A stretch of 8,113 bases of DNA, from assembly GCA_016200595.1 (NCBI GenBank), contig JACQEL010000287.1, positions 1 to 8,113 on the forward strand. The letters are read 5' to 3'. The notes beneath the pieces were generated by a model, which was not told the origin of the DNA, ran no database searches, and was given only the letters and a program-made list of their open reading frames with translations. The position numbers and the translations under genes are program-made. Numbering within the stretch: the first letter of the stretch is position 1; every line of letters begins with the position of its first letter. Shown here in pieces: positions 1-5,021 of the stretch. The stretch comes from Deltaproteobacteria bacterium (GTDB lineage Bacteria; Desulfobacterota; Binatia; Bin18).

Positions 1-12
1 CGTCGTAAACGC

Positions 13-420
13 GATGCAGACCTTGTCCCTATGAAGAGGGAACTGAAACGACTCGAGAGAGGATGCCAGGTCGGCTAGCTGGGCAGCAAGATGCAGACCT
101 TGTCCCGATGAAGAGGGAACTGAAACAGGCGCTATGATTGTCCACATGCGATCTCCTCAACAGATGCAGACCTTGTCCCGATGAAGAGGGAACTGAAACC
201 TGTCAGTAAGTACGGAGGAGGCTCGTATGGCAAGCAAGATGCAGACCTTGTCCCGATGAAGAGGGAACTGAAACACACCTTAATCAGGAGGAAAGACGGT
301 CAGCCTATGAGGATGCAGACCTTGTCCCGATGAAGAGGGAACTGAAACACTCCATCCACTCATGGTAAGCCTTCTTGCGCAGTGATGCAGACCTTGTCCC
401 GATGAAGAGGGAACTGAAAC
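13..420 (+). CRISPR. CRISPR array, six 37-bp repeats and five spacers
   Basis: Six direct repeats of 37 bp lie at 13-49, 90-126, 163-199, 238-274, 312-348 and 384-420. Each begins GATGCAGACC and ends GAACTGAAAC. The five spacers are 40, 36, 38, 37 and 35 bp and are unrelated to each other. Repeats 2-6 are identical; the first differs by one base (T for G at 30). The repeat has only a weak internal hairpin (TCCC/GGGA). A GAAAC 3' end is the usual crRNA-handle end in many type I and III systems, so the plus strand is the likely crRNA sense, with the leader to the left. No cas genes are visible and the subtype cannot be assigned. The array may continue left of the window, since bases 1-12 could be spacer or flank. 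Confidence 0.97.
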
Positions 421-461
421 TCTTTCGTTGGGATTCTCTCTAGTGTTCCACGCAGAAATCT

Positions 462-490
462 TTGACGCCCCGCGAATTCCAGACTACACT
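462..490 (+). promoter_or_regulatory. sigma70-type promoter for vapBC
   Basis: TTGACG (462-467), a 17-bp spacer and TACACT (485-490) sit 39 bp before the vapB start, in the gap between the CRISPR array and vapB. The octamer CTTTGACG occurs twice, at 460-467 and 489-496, flanking the core promoter. This might be an operator for the autorepressing antitoxin, but that is inference. Confidence 0.55.
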
Positions 491-528
491 TTGACGGGTA
501 AGGAAGCTTTTTCCAACGAGGTTAGACC

Positions 529-729
529 ATGGCAACCAAAGCAATCGACTTGAAAGGCATCCCTGAACCCGTCGCGCGCGGGTTAGAGGTTGTTGCTGAA
601 ATGGCACGTCAACTGACCGGAACCAGGCCAAAACCAAAGCCACGGAAACGGATCAAGTTCGCTAGTCGAAAGGGCAGAGTGTTAACGCCGCTCACGCGCG
701 AGGAAATCTACTCGGATGATGACGAGTGA
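529..729 (+). CDS. vapB: VapB-like antitoxin of a VapBC pair
   Basis: Small 66-residue protein that probably binds and neutralises the PIN-domain toxin encoded just downstream and represses its own promoter. The N-terminal part (LKGIPEPVARGLEVVAEMA, about residues 8-26) and the C-terminal LTREEIYSDDDE tail resemble small antitoxins found next to PIN toxins. The middle is very basic (KPKPRKRIKFASRKGR), followed by an acidic tail. The ATG at 529 is preceded by GAGG at 518-521 with 7 nt spacing. The stop overlaps the start of vapC by 14 nt, so the two are translationally coupled, as is normal for toxin-antitoxin operons. The antitoxin call rests on size, context and general resemblance; the DNA-binding fold was not resolved. 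Confidence 0.8.
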   Translation: MATKAIDLKGIPEPVARGLEVVAEMARQLTGTRPKPKPRKRIKFASRKGRVLTPLTREEIYSDDDE

Positions 730-1168
730 GCGGACATTTCTCGACGCGAATCTCCTCGTGTACGCGCTGTACCGTGATATGCCCCAGTATCCTGCCGCCC
801 GGCTCGTGCTTGAGAGAACCCAGGAAGAGAACGCCGCTCTCTGTGTCAATTCTCAGGTACTTGCCGAGTTTTATGCCATCATTACTAATCCTCGGCGTGT
901 GACCGCACCTTTCTCCAGTGGGGAGGCCTTGCGGGAGGTCGAGAAAATCTGCTCCGCTCCTGGTACCATCGTCTTGCCCCAGCCGGTGGACGCGATCACG
1001 CGCTGGATCGCTTTACTCCGCCGCCACCCCGTGACCAGAAAGCGTATTTTCGACGTGCAGCTCGTGGCCACGATGCTGGCCAATGGGATCACGCGTATTT
1101 ATACCTTCAATGTTAGAGACTTCCGTCCTTTTCCGGAAATCACTGCAATTGAGCCGCGAGAACCGTAA
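716..1168 (+). CDS. vapC: VapC-like PIN-domain ribonuclease toxin
   Basis: 150-residue PIN-domain protein, the usual length for a VapC toxin. VapC toxins are Mg-dependent RNases that cleave tRNA or other RNA when the antitoxin is lost. The acidic active-site residues are in place: D10 in TFLDANLLVYA, E51 in LAEFYAIITN, D113 in RIFDVQLVATML and D135 in YTFNVRDF. Nothing is truncated, so it should be active. It overlaps the vapB stop: ATG codons at 716 and 719 are both possible, giving 14 or 11 nt of overlap. The intact pair contrasts with the broken parDE pair further right, so this module may be the one still under selection. Confidence 0.9.
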   Translation: MMTSERTFLDANLLVYALYRDMPQYPAARLVLERTQEENAALCVNSQVLAEFYAIITNPRRVTAPFSSGEALREVEKICSAPGTIVLPQPVDAITRWIALLRRHPVTRKRIFDVQLVATMLANGITRIYTFNVRDFRPFPEITAIEPREP

Positions 1169-1255
1169 AGGTCTCCTGCTGTATCCGTCTGACTTCCCCG
1201 TTGGCTGCTCTTATAGCTCTGCTCTCCGGTTTTCGGGGAAATACGGCACTCCGCC

Positions 1256-1267
1256 GGTGCCGGCACC
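1256..1267. repeat. 12-bp perfect palindrome in the vapC to GIY-YIG gap
   Basis: GGTGCCGGCACC is a perfect palindrome 19 bp before the GIY-YIG start codon. It could be a protein-binding site or chance. The rest of the 1169-1285 gap shows no convincing gene or terminator. Confidence 0.35.
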
Positions 1268-1285
1268 ACAAGCGCATAACCGAGC

Positions 1286-1600
1286 ATGTCCCACGCCCAC
1301 ACCATCTACGGCCTGATCGATCCGCGTAACAATGAGCTCTATTACATCGGGCAAACCCGCCGTGACCTGGTCGAGCGCACGGATAAGCATTTATTTGAAT
1401 CGGGCAACTCTCTGGTCTACAAACGCAACTGCGCCATTTAGCGGCTTGGCCTGGTGCGCGCCATCGTGAGACTGGCCGAGGCGCAGGATGCCCGGGCGGC
1501 CTTCCATGCCGAGCTGTACTGGATTCACTTTTGGACGATGCAGGGTAAGCGGCTGCTGAACCGGGAAGCGCAGCCCTGGTTCTACCAGCGTCAGCTCGGG
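1286..1600 (+). pseudogene. GIY-YIG nuclease-like gene with an in-frame stop
   Basis: Reading from the ATG at 1286 gives TIYGLIDPRNNELYYIGQT, a clear GIY-YIG core (IYGLID...YYIGQT), then the usual RRDLVERTDKH helix start. Codon 52 is TAG (1439-1441). The same frame continues without interruption as RLGLVRAIVRLAEAQDARAA, then AELYWIHFWTMQGKRLLN, the expected second half of small GIY-YIG proteins (the E..WI and LLN motifs). The conserved E is present at AELYWI. TAG is one C-to-T change from CAG (Gln). Recognisable homology ends near 1575-1595, exactly where a REP-like element begins; the frame itself stays open to 1717. No good Shine-Dalgarno site is seen. It is either a recent pseudogene or a sequencing error; a read-through or suppressed stop is less likely. 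Confidence 0.75.
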
Positions 1601-1665
1601 GTAGCGTGCGCCGTGCGCACGTCTTCCCTGTGCGCCACTATTTTCGTGCGCATAGCGCACGCTAC
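1601..1665. repeat. REP-like inverted repeat (stem-loop)
   Basis: Two 21-bp arms, 1601-1621 (begins GTAGCGTGCGCC) and 1645-1665 (ends AGCGCACGCTAC), are inverted copies with 19 of 21 positions matching, separated by a 23-nt loop. This is the size and layout of dispersed REP/BIME-type palindromes. A 12-mer from the loop/right-arm junction, ATTTTCGTGCGC, recurs at 1743-1754, suggesting a second partial copy. It lies directly after the end of the GIY-YIG homology and may have replaced the 3' end of that gene. No transposase is visible. Confidence 0.7.
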
Positions 1666-1736
1666 GGCGTTCAGGCTCAGGTGCATGAGTGTACGAATCT
1701 CCTGCCGTCTGGTTTAGAGGTAAGTCTTTGTTTTTC

Positions 1737-1765
1737 TCGACAATTTTCGTGCGCGCGCTTATACT
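1737..1765 (+). promoter_or_regulatory. strong sigma70-type promoter
   Basis: TCGACA (1737-1742), exactly 17 bp, then TATACT (1760-1765): 5/6 matches to each consensus hexamer. This is the best-looking promoter in the window. It reads toward parD but is followed after about 80 bp by a terminator-like hairpin, so it may drive a short RNA rather than parDE. TCGACA is mirrored by TGTCGA at 1790-1795. Confidence 0.55.
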
Positions 1766-1802
1766 TAATATGTAATTTACTACATCACCTGTCGAACTGC
1801 GC

Positions 1803-1853
1803 CGGCAGTTTGGCTTGGCTGAAGGAAAAAGGGAGATGACTGCCGATTTTTTT
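1803..1853 (+). terminator. Rho-independent terminator-like hairpin before parD
   Basis: CGGCAGT (1803-1809) pairs perfectly with ACTGCCG (1839-1845), followed by A and a run of seven T (1847-1853). The loop is long (29 nt) and purine-rich, which weakens the call. A ten-codon ORF (ATG 1836, MTADFFVVPD) starts just before the right arm and is preceded by GAAGGA, so this could alternatively be an attenuator for parDE. Confidence 0.45.
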
Positions 1854-1880
1854 GTCGTCCCCGACTAAGAAAAATGTTAT
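1852..1880 (+). promoter_or_regulatory. possible parDE promoter
   Basis: TTGTCG (1852-1857), 17 bp, TGTTAT (1875-1880), placed 39 bp before the parD start. The two hexamers each match consensus at four positions. The -35 box overlaps the T-run of the terminator-like hairpin, so the two signals may not act independently. Confidence 0.35.
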
Positions 1881-1919
1881 CCTTTGACATCTATTACTAT
1901 TATTTCCTGAGAGGACAGC

Positions 1920-2196
1920 ATGGCCAGCATTAGCTTGGGTGAACATTTCGAGCAGTTCGTGCAACAGCGAATTAGCCGAGGACGTTACCAGAACGTCAGT
2001 GAGGTAGTTCGGGCCGGTCTACGCTTGCTGGAAGACTACGAGATTAGCGCCCAGGAGCGGCGGCGGGTGCTCAAGGCCAAGATTGACAAAGCCTGGGACG
2101 ATTCGCGCCCCCAGTCGTCCGGCCCAGGAAGTCTTTGGACGTATAGAAGCCCTCCACACGCGGACAAAAAAAGCCCGCCACCATGCCAACGCGTAA
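1920..2196 (+). pseudogene. parD: ParD-like antitoxin, frameshifted
   Basis: Ribbon-helix-helix antitoxin of the ParD/CC2985 type. The N-terminus reads MASISLGEHFEQFVQQRISR, then GRYQNVSEVVRAGLRLLED, the typical short strand plus two helices that bind operator DNA. A good AGAGG site lies 5 nt before the ATG. After about residue 63 the frame becomes meaningless. Removing one C from the CCCCC run at 2108-2112 restores a normal ParD tail (AQEVFGRIEALH, then a basic KKARHH stretch) ending at TAA 2194-2196. That restored end would overlap the parE start by 14 nt, as expected in a coupled operon, which strongly supports the correction. As written, the protein keeps its DNA-binding half but has an unrelated 40-residue tail in place of its toxin-binding tail. 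Confidence 0.8.
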
Positions 2197-2631
2197 GGTG
2201 GTGTTCCGCCCCCTCGCAGAAGACGATCTGACGGACCTCTATCACTACACCGCCGAACGCAGCGGCAACTCGGATACCGCGCTGAAGTACGTCCGTCGTC
2301 TGCGCGCCTACTGTGACACGCTGTTCGCCTTTCCCAAGCGGGGACGGCAACGCGATGACCTGCGGCAAGGGGTACGGGTCGTCGGCTGCGAGCGGCGGGC
2401 CGTGATCGCCTACAGGATCCTGATCCGTATGTCTATCTCGTGGACGTGCTCCAGCGGATTGATACCCATCTGGCCTTCGAGGTCCATCTGCTCACGCCTC
2501 GCCTCTGGAAGCAGCACTTCGCTGCCACTCCGTTACGCTCCGATCTTGATCGCCTCGGTCCAGAACGCTGTCAATTGCCCTCAACTGAGGAATCTGAGGC
2601 AAGAGAAAGAGCACGAGAGGCTGCGGTCTGA
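2183..2631 (+). pseudogene. parE: ParE-like toxin, frameshifted
   Basis: ParE/RelE-superfamily toxin. The first 80 or so residues are standard: VVFRPLAEDDLTDLYHYTAE (N-terminal strand and helix), YVRRLRAYCDTLFAFPKRGR (the FP..GR turn), DDLRQGVRVV, and RRAVIAYRI. The next strand should follow but is lost in this frame. From about 2423 another frame gives DPYVYLVDVLQRID, the expected C-terminal strand of ParE. One missing base near 2420-2423 (for example CTG(G)ATCC) rejoins them as AYRILDPYVYLV. The restored frame ends at TGA 2629-2631, longer than the usual ParE of about 100 residues, so the final part may be read-through sequence. As written, the unrestored frame runs to 2683. ParE toxins typically poison DNA gyrase; this copy is probably inactive. 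Confidence 0.75.
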
Positions 2632-2634
2632 TAT

Positions 2635-2664
2635 CGGGATATACCGCCGAGCGGGCGGGATATC
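2635..2664. repeat. palindromic repeat unit, copy 1
   Basis: GATATACCGCC (2638-2648) and GGCGGGATATC (2654-2664) form an inverted repeat with one mismatch and a 5-nt loop. The left part, CGGGATATACCGC (2635-2647), recurs exactly at 2747-2759. It sits just after the parE frame and could be a transcript-end hairpin, though no T-run follows. Confidence 0.5.
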
Positions 2665-2744
2665 TCAGCGAGACAAAGCGTGACAAATTTGCGGTGACTA
2701 AGGGAGACTGCTTGCGATTTTGCGGTTTTCCAGCGCAACGATTT

Positions 2745-2760
2745 AGCGGGATATACCGCT
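2745..2760. repeat. palindromic repeat unit, copy 2
   Basis: AGCGG-GATATA-CCGCT is a near-palindrome whose core repeats copy 1; including the following GAG, 16 of 17 bases agree. It ends 24 bp before the proposed cassette boundary. About 80 bp of apparently non-coding sequence separates the two copies. The function is unknown; an operator or a degraded recombination site are options. Confidence 0.45.
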
Positions 2761-2799
2761 GAGAGGTAAGCAGTAGACTCAGTAGTTAGGCGGTCTAGC

Positions 2800-2829
2800 T
2801 TGTGTACCCCAGGTGAAGGCTTATACAAT
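2800..2829 (+). promoter_or_regulatory. possible promoter of the two-gene module
   Basis: TTGTGT (2800-2805) is followed by TATACA (2822-2827, 16 bp spacing) or TACAAT (2824-2829, 18 bp spacing). It lies inside the proposed cassette, about 80 bp before the first gene, so the module would be expressed without an integron promoter. Confidence 0.4.
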
Positions 2830-2850
2830 GCGGGAAAGTTTGCTGGACAG

Positions 2851-2883
2851 AAGGAGGTTATGAGTCTTTGTGTGAGAAATTAA
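2851..2883 (+). promoter_or_regulatory. strong Shine-Dalgarno with a 7-codon leader ORF
   Basis: AAGGAGGT (2851-2858), a full anti-SD complement, stands two bases before an ATG at 2860 that opens a 7-codon ORF (MSLCVRN, stop TAA 2881-2883). The stop overlaps another ATG (TAATG), which opens a 14-codon ORF running past the start of the next gene. The SD is about 50 nt before the real gene start, so it may serve a leader peptide or recruit ribosomes. Confidence 0.3.
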
Positions 2884-2907
2884 TGCCTCTGAGTAAGGCA
2901 ATTGACC

Positions 2908-3273
2908 ATGCCAGCACTCCCCGATGAGGCCTTGGTCGTCCGCGGGGGACAAAACTTGCCGACTAACTTCGCTCAAGGGTCGGGAGTTCAAGTCGAGACC
3001 GGAGGAAAATTCCAGGGGGTCTCGGTCAACTCTTCGTCCGCGGTCACCGTGCAAACACTTACTGCGCCCAACCCGCAAACCGGGTACCCAGGAATTCTTC
3101 ATACTCAGATAGGTGTGACCACGGTTGGTGCAGTGCGCGCAGCCGGAGGTGACATCGTACCTGCGCCGACGCGGACTAATCCTTATCATGCTCTTTTGGA
3201 CGGTCTCACACCTGAGCAGGCGAGTGTCCTCTTTCAGCCCCCGGTGAAGAACCCGAACAAGCGGGAGAAGTGA
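2908..3273 (+). CDS. unknown protein, first gene of the cassette module
   Basis: 121-residue soluble protein of no named family that I can assign. Visible features: an N-terminal LPDEALVVRGG strand, a central FQGVSVNSSSAVTVQTLT segment, the turn HTQIGVTTVGAVRAAGGDIV, then NPYHALLDGLTPEQASVLF and a basic NPNKREK tail. No signal peptide or membrane segment is seen. From memory, small unnamed environmental proteins share the VVRGG, IGVTTVG.(I/L)R.AG and LTPEQA..LF...NPN pattern; this was not checked by search. ATG 2908 is preferred because TAAGG (2894-2898) lies 9 nt upstream; a TTG at 2902 is the alternative. It is followed after 13 bp by the next gene with its own GGAGG, so the two are co-translated. 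A toxin/effector paired with the acidic neighbour is possible but unproven. Confidence 0.75.
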   Translation: MPALPDEALVVRGGQNLPTNFAQGSGVQVETGGKFQGVSVNSSSAVTVQTLTAPNPQTGYPGILHTQIGVTTVGAVRAAGGDIVPAPTRTNPYHALLDGLTPEQASVLFQPPVKNPNKREK

Positions 3274-3286
3274 ATGGAGGAAACGT

Positions 3287-3616
3287 ATGACTCTTCCCAG
3301 GATTTATGCTGATTTCCAGAATTTAGATGACAGTAATCGGCTGCGGCTGACTTGTGCCGGGACAGCACAGGACTTGCGGCGTCACGGCCTCGAACTCCAG
3401 GAGGGGCAAGTGCTCACTTTTTATACGGATGACGCGGATGCGCATGGGCAGCCTGATGAACTGCGAGTGGAAGGCGTTGTGCACTACGATGGGGCGGTGC
3501 AGTGCTGGGTGGCAGCGGTCGATTGGCGCGGCATACGTCATGCATCCGAGGAGAGATCACAAGATGTTCTGTCAACTGATATCTCTGGCCAACCTCCTCC
3601 CGAGAAAGCCGCCTAA
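3287..3616 (+). CDS. unknown acidic protein, second gene of the cassette module
   Basis: 109-residue acidic protein with no family I can name. It reads as mainly beta: RIYADFQNLDDSNRLRLTC, then a helix (AQDLRRHGLELQEG), LTFYTDD, the acidic loop DADAHGQPDELRVEGVVHY, and CWVAAVDWRGIRHASEE. The tail (ISGQPPPEKAA) looks disordered. GGAGG (3276-3280) lies 6 nt before the ATG, and the gap from the previous stop is 13 bp, so the two genes form one unit. Small size, acidity and tight pairing fit an antitoxin, immunity or partner protein, but this is inference. Its TAA stop (3614-3616) lies inside the GCCTAAC core of the attC-like site, a layout common in integron cassettes. Confidence 0.75.
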   Translation: MTLPRIYADFQNLDDSNRLRLTCAGTAQDLRRHGLELQEGQVLTFYTDDADAHGQPDELRVEGVVHYDGAVQCWVAAVDWRGIRHASEERSQDVLSTDISGQPPPEKAA

Positions 3617-3710
3617 CAAACGCCTCCAGACCGACCGCATCCCGCGAGCGGTTCCTACTGAATCTGAAAAGATCCGGTTGGGCTGCGGCGGCTGCGGCGG
3701 GGCGTTATGC
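3611..3710. repeat. attC-like recombination site
   Basis: The 100-nt site begins GCCTAAC (R'', 3611-3617) and ends GTTATGC (R', 3704-3710). Including flanks, GCCGCCTAAC pairs with GTTATGCGGC at 9 of 10 positions. Further in, GCC/CAG of the left arm can pair with CTG/GGC of the right arm, and CGACCGCATC (3632-3641) pairs 8/10 with GATCCGGTTG (3671-3680), leaving an apical region of about 29 nt. Length, core sequences, imperfect pairing with unpaired bases and position at the end of an ORF all fit attC. The 3' core deviates from GTTRRRY at one base. Confidence 0.6.
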
Positions 3711-3711
3711 G

Positions 3712-3729
3712 GCCGATGCGAGCATCGGC
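3712..3729. terminator. stem-loop between convergent units
   Basis: GCCGATG-CGAG-CATCGGC is a perfect 7-bp stem with a 4-nt loop, immediately after the attC-like site and between the convergent plus-strand module and the minus-strand CoA-transferase. There is no T-run on either side, so it is only terminator-like. A smaller CACTG/CAGTG hairpin follows at about 3778-3794. Confidence 0.35.
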
Positions 3730-3803
3730 AAGAAAGCATCCGCAAAATCAACCGCCGCAGACGATCGCAGCCAGGGTCACTGCGATTACCAGTGGAGCTG
3801 CCC

Positions 3804-5021
3804 TTACCAAGCGACATTCTTTTCTTTCAATGCTAGGACCTCCTCCGGAGTGTAGCCACACACGTGTTGGAGGATCTCGTCCGTATGCTGCCCGAAGGTC
3901 GGTGCTCCGTGTGTCTGCGGCACCGGAGTTTTCTCCAAGGTAAAGGGAAACGCCACCGTCTTGAGCCCTGAGTCCAGCTCGACCAGGTAGTGATTGGCGA
4001 TCACCTGGGGATCTGCCGCAAGATCGCTCACCCGATTCACCACCGCGAACCAAAACCCTTTCTCCCGAAAGAGCCGTTCCCAGTGGGCGCGGGGCTGCGT
4101 CGCAAAAGCGGTGTCGAGAATGGCGATCAGCTCTCCTCGGTGGGCTGCCCGCTGCTTATCCTTGGCAAAGCGCGAATCGTGTGCCAATTCCGACAGGCCC
4201 ATGACTGCGCAGAAGTCGGGCCAGAACCGCTGCGCCACCGCCATGCCACACGCAATCCACTGCCCGTCTGCACAGCGATACAGATTCATGAGCGGGTTGG
4301 CGACGGCGGTCCGGTCAAACGGGGCAAAGTCCGCTCCCATATTGGCGACCTGCGCGACATTGTAATACTGCAGCCAGATCATGGCGCTGAGCTGCGACGA
4401 CCACACGGCTTGCGCCACGCCGGACCGCTCGCGGGCCAGCAAAGCGGCCAGCACGCCAAAGCCCAGCATAGTGCCGGACAAGATGTCGCTCAGCGCCCCG
4501 GGGGGATACGTTGGGGCGCCCTCTGCGGTCGGCGTACTGAACATAAAGCCTGAGCGCGCCATGCCGACGGTGTCCTGACAGGGATCTTCCGCATGCGGGC
4601 CTTGGGGCCCAAAGCCCGTCGCGTGGGCATAAATGAGATCCGGCTTGATCGCCAGCAGCGTTTCCCGGTCCACCCGAAATTCGCGTAGGGTCGCAGGATG
4701 CAGATTCGTCACCACGACATCGGCCTGTGCCACTAGGCGGTAGAAGACCTGTTGTCCTTCGGGATGCCGCAAGTCGATGGCCACCGCCTTCTTATTGCGG
4801 TTGGCAATCTCGAACATCAGACTCCGGCCGTCCGTGAGTTTTTGCGGCTGTCCGAACATGGACTGCGCCCCACGCGAGAAATCCCCTTGTCCTGGCTTTT
4901 CTATCTTGATGACCTCCGCTCCCAGATCCGCCAGCATCATGGACGCGAGCGGGCCTTGAACCCAAATCGTCAAATCGAGCACCCGAATTCCTGCGAGCGG
5001 CAGGCGCACAGGCTGTTCCAT
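3804..5021 (-). CDS. CaiB/BaiF family III CoA-transferase
   Basis: 405-residue family III CoA-transferase, the normal length. These homodimeric cytosolic enzymes move CoA between carboxylic acids through an aspartyl-CoA thioester. Seen: N-terminal LAGIRVLDLT and ASMMLADLGAEVIKIEKPGQGD (CoA-binding start, residues 9-47), NRNKKAVAIDLRHPEGQ (74-90), DVVVTNLHPATL (101-112) and YAHATGFGPQGP (131-142). The likely catalytic aspartate is D150 in QDTVGMARSG, followed by GALSDILSGTMLG (175-187). The C-terminal domain has DSRFAKDKQR and FGQHTDEIL. AAGGAGG (complement of 5028-5034) lies just before the ATG. It is the last gene of a probable minus-strand operon, 140 bp after the MetE-like gene. The acyl substrate cannot be told; frc, caiB, bbsE/F-like and racemase members look alike at this level. 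Confidence 0.93.
   Translation of the reverse strand: MEQPVRLPLAGIRVLDLTIWVQGPLASMMLADLGAEVIKIEKPGQGDFSRGAQSMFGQPQKLTDGRSLMFEIANRNKKAVAIDLRHPEGQQVFYRLVAQADVVVTNLHPATLREFRVDRETLLAIKPDLIYAHATGFGPQGPHAEDPCQDTVGMARSGFMFSTPTAEGAPTYPPGALSDILSGTMLGFGVLAALLARERSGVAQAVWSSQLSAMIWLQYYNVAQVANMGADFAPFDRTAVANPLMNLYRCADGQWIACGMAVAQRFWPDFCAVMGLSELAHDSRFAKDKQRAAHRGELIAILDTAFATQPRAHWERLFREKGFWFAVVNRVSDLAADPQVIANHYLVELDSGLKTVAFPFTLEKTPVPQTHGAPTFGQHTDEILQHVCGYTPEEVLALKEKNVAW

Larger units (their letters stand above)
2786..3704 (+). mobile_element. putative single integron gene cassette (two genes)
   Basis: Proposed 919-bp cassette bounded by G|TTAGGC at 2785-2791 and G|TTATGC at 3704-3710. Integron integrase cuts attC between G and TTRRRY, leaving the TTRRRY of a cassette's own attC at its left end after insertion. 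The R'' core of the attC-like site here, GCCTAAC (3611-3617), is a 7/7 complement of the left boundary but only 6/7 of the right boundary, as an inserted cassette should be. The cassette would carry its own promoter, two tightly coupled genes and the attC. No attC pairing is found upstream of 2785 and no integrase gene is present, so this would be a lone cassette at a secondary site or a remnant array. The left boundary is a 7-bp match and could be chance. Confidence 0.5.

Noticed and set aside
521..527. GTTAGAC just before the vapB start, matching the GTTRRRY cassette core
   Set aside because: No complementary GTCTAAC-type core or attC palindrome is found downstream of vapBC, and the vapBC promoter lies on the other side of this site, so chance is more likely.
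1194..1240. TTCCCCG/CGGGGAA inverted pair after vapC as a terminator
   Set aside because: The loop is 33 nt and no T-run follows, so it is too weak to annotate.
1836..1868. Ten-residue MTADFFVVPD peptide, faintly like the DFF(T/V)VPT motif of integrase-core transposases
   Set aside because: Only about seven residues agree and neither side continues the homology in any frame, so it cannot be called a transposase relic.
1884..1889. A perfect TTGACA before parD
   Set aside because: No -10-like hexamer lies 16-18 bp downstream before the start codon; the spacing would place it inside the ribosome site.
2733..2791. Possible second attC ending at GTTAGGC, with GCGCAAC as left core
   Set aside because: The inner arms do not pair and the left core breaks the consensus, so it is not supported as an attC.
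3354..3836. 160-codon plus-strand reading frame crossing the attC-like site
   Set aside because: It overlaps the 3287-3616 gene in another frame, has no ribosome site and runs through non-coding palindromes; its low-complexity sequence is that of an overprinted frame.
3990..4553. Long plus-strand open frames opposite the CoA-transferase gene
   Set aside because: They mirror the codon pattern of a clear minus-strand gene and show no family signature or ribosome site.
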